Shown here: positions 59,858-64,000 of the stretch, piece after piece
Layout of the letters: every line of letters starts with the position of its first letter
How positions within the stretch are numbered: position 1 is the stretch's first letter
From: Bog-473 sp963779735
GTDB taxonomy: Bacteria > Actinomycetota > Acidimicrobiia > Acidimicrobiales > RAAP-2
DNA length: 64,000 bases
Assembly: GCA_963779735.1 (NCBI GenBank)
Contig: CAVZZJ010000008.1
Span: 115,521-179,520, forward strand
Reading direction: 5' to 3'
Notes under the pieces: generated by a model
What the model saw: the letters and a program-made list of their open reading frames with translations, nothing else
Told to the model about the DNA's origin: nothing
The model's database searches: none
Translations under genes and position numbers: made by a program

Positions 59858-60571
59858 TCAAGACGTTCCGTTGGAGGACTCGGACTCACGGAGGGTGTAG
59901 CCCACGAGGCGGATGGTGTGGATGAGCGGCGGACCGAAGCGCTCCAGCTTCTTGCGCAGGTAGCTCACGTAGGTCTCGACCACGTTGCCGTCCCCGCCGA
60001 AGTCGTAGTGCCAGACATGGTCGAGGATCTGGGACTTGGAGAGCACGCGCCGCGGGTTGAGCAGGAAGTACCGCAAGAGGTTGAACTCGGTCGCCGTGAG
60101 CTGGATGTCGTTGCCACCCCGGCGCACCTCGTGGGCGCTCTCGTCGAGCTCGAGGTCGGCGAAGCGCAGCACCCCGTCGTCGTCGGACTCGTAGCCGGTG
60201 CGACGCAGGATGGCGTGCACGCGGGCGATGATCTCCGCCAGTGCGAACGGCTTGGTGACGTAGTCGTCCCCGCCGACGGTGAGGCCCGCCAGCTTGTCCT
60301 GCAGGGAGTCGCGGGCGGTCAGGAAGAGGACGGGGACCCTGATCCCATCGGCGCGCAGCCGCCGCGTCACCTCCAGGCCGTCGAGGTCGGGCAGCATCAC
60401 GTCGAGGATGACGAGGTCCGGCGGATCCTCCTGGGCCTGGGCCAGGGCGCGCCGTCCCGTCATGGCCTCGTCGACCGTGAATCCCTCGTAGCGCAGCGAG
60501 GTCGCCACGGCGTCGACGATGGAGGGCTCGTCGTCCACGACCAGCACTCTGGGCCCGTTCTCGGTTCTCAT
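59858..60571 (-). CDS. OmpR/PhoB-family response regulator (TcrX/MprA-like)
   Basis: A 237-residue regulator: receiver domain with acidic pair VVDDEPS, phospho-Asp57 in VILDVMLPDLDG, and Thr/Lys in FLTARD and VTKPF. A winged-helix DNA-binding domain follows (LTATEFNLLRYFLLNPRRVLS, QILDHVW, ETYVSYLRKKLE, LIHTIRLVGYTLRE). The ATG at 60571 is chosen over the GTG at 60574 because AGGGAGG is then six bases away. Phased TGTG repeats directly upstream suggest autoregulation. Confidence 0.9.
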   Translation of the reverse strand: MRTENGPRVLVVDDEPSIVDAVATSLRYEGFTVDEAMTGRRALAQAQEDPPDLVILDVMLPDLDGLEVTRRLRADGIRVPVLFLTARDSLQDKLAGLTVGGDDYVTKPFALAEIIARVHAILRRTGYESDDDGVLRFADLELDESAHEVRRGGNDIQLTATEFNLLRYFLLNPRRVLSKSQILDHVWHYDFGGDGNVVETYVSYLRKKLERFGPPLIHTIRLVGYTLRESESSNGTS

Positions 60572-60618
60572 CACGTACCTCCCTCGCTCACAGGATCACA
60601 CCGCCAGTTGCCCCTCCA

Positions 60619-60646
60619 GTGTGGACCGCCTGTGGGTCCCCTGTGA
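60619..60646 (-). promoter_or_regulatory. Three 11-base-phased repeats (response-regulator site)
   Basis: GTGTGG at 60619, CTGTGG at 60630 and CTGTGA at 60641 are spaced exactly 11 bases apart, the helical phasing typical of OmpR/PhoB-type direct-repeat sites. They lie 48-75 bases before the response-regulator start. The last unit also belongs to an 8-base inverted repeat with CTCACAGG at 60587-60594. Confidence 0.45.
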
Positions 60647-60648
60647 GA

Positions 60649-61936
60649 TCAGGGCTCCAGGGCGATGAGGGCACGGCGCAGGAGATCGAGCGCGGAGATC
60701 GCCCCGTACTGGCGGACCCGCTCCCGGTCGCCCGGGACGCGCAGCTCCCGTGTCGAGACGGGCCCGCCGGGCAGGCGCAGGCCGACGAAGACCGTGCCCG
60801 GGGGAGCGCCCTCCTGGTCGTCGGGGCCGGCCACCCCGGTGATCCCCAGGCCCACGTCGGACCCGGTCGCACGGCACACCCCTTCGGCCATGGCCGCGGC
60901 GGCCGACTGGGTGACGACCGGCCCCACGGGAACGCCCAGCAGGTCGAATTTGACCTGCTCGTGGTAGGCCACGACGCCTCCCCGGAACCAGGCCGACGCT
61001 CCGGGGACGTTGACCAGACGCGAGGCGATCAGCCCCCCGGTGAGCGATTCAGCGACGCCCAGGGTGACACCGCGGGCGGTGAGCAGTTGGGCCACGGCGA
61101 CCTCCATGGACTCGTCGTCCACGCCGAACACGATGTCCCCCAGCTCGGCCTCAATGGCGGCCCGTGCGTCCTTCTCCTCGCGATTGAGCAGGGAGGTGAC
61201 CTCCGGCATGGTGGCGGCGCGCGCCGTGATGCGGACCTTTATCCCCTCCACGCCCGACGCCAGGAAGGCCAGGGTGACTGTGCGCGCCGCCGGGGCCCCG
61301 TCCGCGTCGCCGTCCAACGCGTCGATCCGCCCCTGGAGCGACTCGGCCAACGCCGACTCACTGGCGCCCCAGGTCCGCAACACCCGGCTCACGATGACGC
61401 CCTCTTCGCCCGCCGCTTCCATGCGTGCGCGCAGGTCGGGAAGGATGGCCCGATCGAACATCTCGGCCATCTCGTGCGGCACACCGGGCACGGCGTAGAT
61501 CACCTTGTTACCCAGCGGGCAGATCGAGCCCGGGCGCGGTGCCCCCGCGCTGCGGGATGACGGTGGCGCCGACGGGAACGTCGGCCTGGCGGGCGTTGTT
61601 GGCCGACATGGAGCGGCCACGGTCCAAGAAGAACCCGGCGATGACGTCGACGATCTCCTGATGGCGCACCAGCTCGACCCCCATGACGTCGGCGATGGCC
61701 TCGCGGGTGATGTCGTCCTGGGTCGGCCCCAGTCCGCCGCAGACGATGATCCCGTCGCTGCGGGCCAGGGCGGTACGAAAGGCCAGCGTGATCCGCTCGT
61801 GGTTGTCCCCCACCGCCTGGTGGAAGTGCGACGTCACCCCGGCCGAGGCCAGCCGGTCGCCCAGCCAGGCCGAGTTGGTGTCGGCGATCTGGCCGAGCAG
61901 GAGCTCGGTGCCGACCGCCACGATCTCGATTCTCAT
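60649..61936 (-). pseudogene. cinA: CinA (competence/damage-inducible protein), frameshifted
   Basis: The N-terminal part MRIEIVAVGTELLLGQIADT to GTAPG reads from 61936. The rest (SICPLGNKVIYAVPGVPHEM onward) reads in another frame to 60649. The change is at ~61530 in a CCCGGG run; removing one base restores a single 429-residue protein of normal length. The molybdopterin-binding-like domain (VCGGLGPTQDDITRE) and the NMN-deamidase domain (GVAESLTGGLIASRL, GITGVAGPDDQ) are both complete otherwise. Either a base-call error or a recent mutation. The ATG overlaps the pgsA stop. Confidence 0.85.
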
Positions 61937-62511
61937 GCCCCTCTCTCCCTGAACGCCCGGCGGCCGTCGGCCAGGTACTGCACGCCGGTGATGACGGTGA
62001 GCGCGGCGGCCACCCAGACCACGGCCACCTGCACCCCGTGATGGTCGGCCAGCGGTGGGATCAGGCAGGTCCCGATGGCCAGGTCCTGCGCGAAGGTCTT
62101 GACCTTGGCCGAATTCCTCGCCGGGATGGACACGCCGCGGCGCCCGGCCCATGAGCGGTAGATCTGCATGCCCACCTCCCGGACGGCGATGATGACCACC
62201 GGCCACCAGGGCAGGTGCCCCTGAACGGCCAGCGTGACCAGGGCGCCCAGCACCACCGCCTTGTCGGCCAGCGGGTCGAGGAAGGCGCCCGAACGGGTGG
62301 TTCCCTGGCGCCGGGCGATGTAGCCATCCAAGCCGTCGCTCCCGGCGACGACCAGGCCCGCCGCGACGTTGAACCACGTCGCTCCCCAGACCACGATCAT
62401 GGCGACGAAGACCGGGGCGGCCAGGAGGCGGGCGATGGTAACCGCGTTGGCCGGCGTGGCCAGGGCGGTCGGACCGAACGTCGAATGGCGGCGGGCTTCC
62501 GTCTCGCTCAC
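61933..62511 (-). CDS. pgsA: CDP-diacylglycerol--glycerol-3-phosphate 3-phosphatidyltransferase
   Basis: A 192-residue membrane enzyme making phosphatidylglycerol phosphate or a related phospholipid. It has the CDP-alcohol phosphotransferase signature DGLDGYIARRQG followed by GAFLDPLADK, which holds the metal-binding Asp residues, and several hydrophobic helices. The GTG overlaps the rimO stop (GTGA), and its own stop overlaps cinA (ATGA). A phosphatidylinositol-type synthase of the same fold is less likely because rimO-pgsA-cinA is the conserved order. Confidence 0.88.
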   Translation of the reverse strand: MSETEARRHSTFGPTALATPANAVTIARLLAAPVFVAMIVVWGATWFNVAAGLVVAGSDGLDGYIARRQGTTRSGAFLDPLADKAVVLGALVTLAVQGHLPWWPVVIIAVREVGMQIYRSWAGRRGVSIPARNSAKVKTFAQDLAIGTCLIPPLADHHGVQVAVVWVAAALTVITGVQYLADGRRAFRERGA

Positions 62512-63848
62512 CGGTCGGCACCCACGGCATACAGATCGGGACCGGCGGCGGCGGTCAGCTCGACCGTGAGCAGGTCGCCGGCCACGGTGTCGCCGGGCAG
62601 GTGCACGATCCCGTCGATCTCCGGTGCTTCGTGCACCGTGCGCCCCTGCCCCGGGGCATCGACCAGCACCTTTCGCCACTCGCCCACCATCCGGTCCCGA
62701 CGGGCCGCTGTGATGGCGTCCTGAAGCTCGGCACACTCGCGCAGCCGCTCCAGGGCAAGGTGGGGCGGGACCTGATCGGGGAGAGTGGCGGCGTGCGTCC
62801 CGACCTCCTTGGAGAACGGGAAGAACCCGGCCCAGTCGAGCTGGGCCTGCTCGAGGAAGTCGAGGAGCCGGTCGTGGTCGCGCTCGGTCTCGCCCGGATA
62901 GCCCAGGATGAACGAGGAGCGGAAGGTGGCCTTGGCATCCGCCGCACGGATGGCGGCGATGCGGGCCAGAAAGCGGTCGCCGTCCCCCCACCGGCGCATG
63001 CGGGCCAGGAGTGGGCGCGACACATGTTGCAGGGAGAGGTCGAAGTACGGCACACCCGTGCCGAGCACGGCTTCAATCAGCTCGTCGGTGAGTCCGGACG
63101 GGTAGAGGTACAACAGCCGGGTGCGCTCGACCCGGGCCGAGACGGCCCGTGTCAGCGCGGCGATGGGCGACGAACCGGCCCGCGCCCGCTCGCCCGGGCG
63201 TGAGCGGTCGCGCCCGTAGGAGGCCAGGTCCTGGGCCACCAGCACGATCTCACGCACCGGCGGCGCCGTCGCCCCTGCTGGCGTCGTCCCGCCGGCGAGG
63301 AGCTCGTCGACCTCGGCCATGACCTCGTCCATGGCGCGTGACCGTTGCCTACCCCGGAAGGACGGGATGGCGCAGAAGCCGCAGATGCGGTCGCAGCCCT
63401 CGGCCACCTTCACGTAGGCCCAGGGAACCTCGGACGCGGGACGGGCCAGCTCGAGCAGATCGAAGCCGCGAGGCGGCCGGGGGCCGGTCCGGCGAGAGAG
63501 CGCCACGGGGACGCCGGCCGGCTCGGCGAAGTCGACACCGAATCCGGCCACCAGGTCCACCTCGGGGAGGGCGTCGCTGAGTTCGCTCCCGTAGCGCTCG
63601 GCCATGCACCCGGTGACCACCAGGCGGGCCCCGGGCCGGCGCTGGTCGGCCAGCTCCAGCACGGTGTCGATGGACTCCTGGCGGGCCGACTCAATGAAGG
63701 CGCAGGTGTTGACCACCACGAGGTCGGCCCCGGACGGCTCCGAGGCGCGCCGCAAGCCCTGCTCAGCCAGCCGCCCCTCCAGCTTGTCCGAGTCCACCTG
63801 GTTCTTCGGACACCCGAGGGTCTGCAGCCAGTACCGACCCTCGCCCAC
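62508..63848 (-). CDS. rimO: Ribosomal protein S12 methylthiotransferase RimO
   Basis: A 446-residue radical-SAM enzyme that methylthiolates Asp88 of ribosomal protein S12. The N-terminal cluster cysteines are C13 (LGCPKNQVDS), C49 (VVNTCAF) and C81 (VVTGCMAERY). The radical-SAM motif is CDRICGFC at 152-159. A TRAM-like C-terminus ends the chain. The text LGCPKNQVDSD distinguishes RimO from MiaB. It starts at GTG and heads the rimO-pgsA-cinA overlap chain. Confidence 0.92.
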   Translation of the reverse strand: MGEGRYWLQTLGCPKNQVDSDKLEGRLAEQGLRRASEPSGADLVVVNTCAFIESARQESIDTVLELADQRRPGARLVVTGCMAERYGSELSDALPEVDLVAGFGVDFAEPAGVPVALSRRTGPRPPRGFDLLELARPASEVPWAYVKVAEGCDRICGFCAIPSFRGRQRSRAMDEVMAEVDELLAGGTTPAGATAPPVREIVLVAQDLASYGRDRSRPGERARAGSSPIAALTRAVSARVERTRLLYLYPSGLTDELIEAVLGTGVPYFDLSLQHVSRPLLARMRRWGDGDRFLARIAAIRAADAKATFRSSFILGYPGETERDHDRLLDFLEQAQLDWAGFFPFSKEVGTHAATLPDQVPPHLALERLRECAELQDAITAARRDRMVGEWRKVLVDAPGQGRTVHEAPEIDGIVHLPGDTVAGDLLTVELTAAAGPDLYAVGADR

Positions 63849-63949
63849 GCACGCTCCTTACAGCCAGCCGGAACCACCACGGTGGCGGCACACGGCGGGC
63901 CCGCCGCAGCGGACCCTGGATCGGGCACTCCGGGTGCACGATCCCCGAG

Positions 63950-64000
63950 CGGAGAGGGAGGGATTTGAACCCTCGGACCCGGTTACCCAAGTCAATTCAT
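63950..64000 (-). tRNA. Class II tRNA, probably tRNA-Ser (3' part)
   Basis: The 3' half of a tRNA runs off the window edge. The acceptor strand CCTCTCC plus G73, the T arm GAGGG/CCCTC with loop TTCAAAT, and a long variable arm (CTTGG, loop GTAA, CCGGG) are seen. The long variable arm together with discriminator G points to serine. The anticodon cannot be fixed because the 5' half is absent. CCA is not encoded. Confidence 0.75.

Noticed and set aside
61520..61540. Programmed frameshift in cinA
   Set aside because: No slippery heptamer, downstream structure or internal ribosome-binding site is visible, and CinA is not known to use frameshifting; a one-base error or mutation is simpler.

Overview
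The window comes from a high-G+C actinobacterium, most likely an uncultured member of the Acidimicrobiia (inference, no search was possible). The support is the rimO-pgsA-cinA gene order near recA, a LexA box of the actinobacterial/Gram-positive type in front of recA, many GTG/TTG starts with 4-base stop/start overlaps, and several F420-type luciferase-like oxidoreductases beside SnoaL, VOC and SDR proteins.

Layout. 0-3.8 kb holds a LysR gene end, VOC and SnoaL proteins, a secreted phosphoesterase and a PAS-GGDEF diguanylate cyclase. 3.8-6.7 kb is bounded by a complete tRNA-Lys and a direct copy of its 3' end. It looks like the remnant of an integrated element and carries a broken esterase, a HicB-like protein and a SnoaL protein. 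6.9-12.3 kb is an L-rhamnose catabolic operon: isomerase, aldolase/dehydrogenase fusion, kinase, a possible rhamnosidase remnant and a DeoR regulator.

12.4-30.5 kb is a catabolic region containing hydrolases, SnoaL and VOC proteins, luciferase-like enzymes, a two-domain acyl-CoA dehydrogenase, SDRs, an amidohydrolase and a TetR regulator. It is full of decaying genes, several of which keep their two ends but have lost their middle: an AMP-forming ligase, three related esterases, an alpha/beta-hydrolase-domain gene, an aldehyde/CO-dehydrogenase large subunit and a cytochrome P450. Seven related, partly palindromic sites (core TACGNNCGTATAR) stand before genes of this region only. I propose them as an undescribed regulon, perhaps of the TetR protein at 20.7 kb.

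30.7-43.6 kb holds a second catabolic module. A divergent promoter with a perfect 20-bp palindrome separates a five-gene, translationally coupled operon (CoA ligase plus four-subunit 2-oxoacid:ferredoxin oxidoreductase) from a GntR-FCD-SnoaL fusion regulator followed by a luciferase-like enzyme, a TIM-barrel isomerase, a second ligase and a Gfo/Idh oxidoreductase.

43.6-64 kb is more housekeeping in character: a peptidase-like lipoprotein, hemolysin III, SerB, an acyltransferase, a Tat-exported dimethylformamidase-like protein, a DUF3048 lipoprotein, a methyltransferase, recA, two secreted paralogues, an envelope glycosylation operon led by a two-component system (RR-HK-GT2-GtrA-GT39), a frameshifted cinA, pgsA, rimO and the 3' part of a class II tRNA at the edge.
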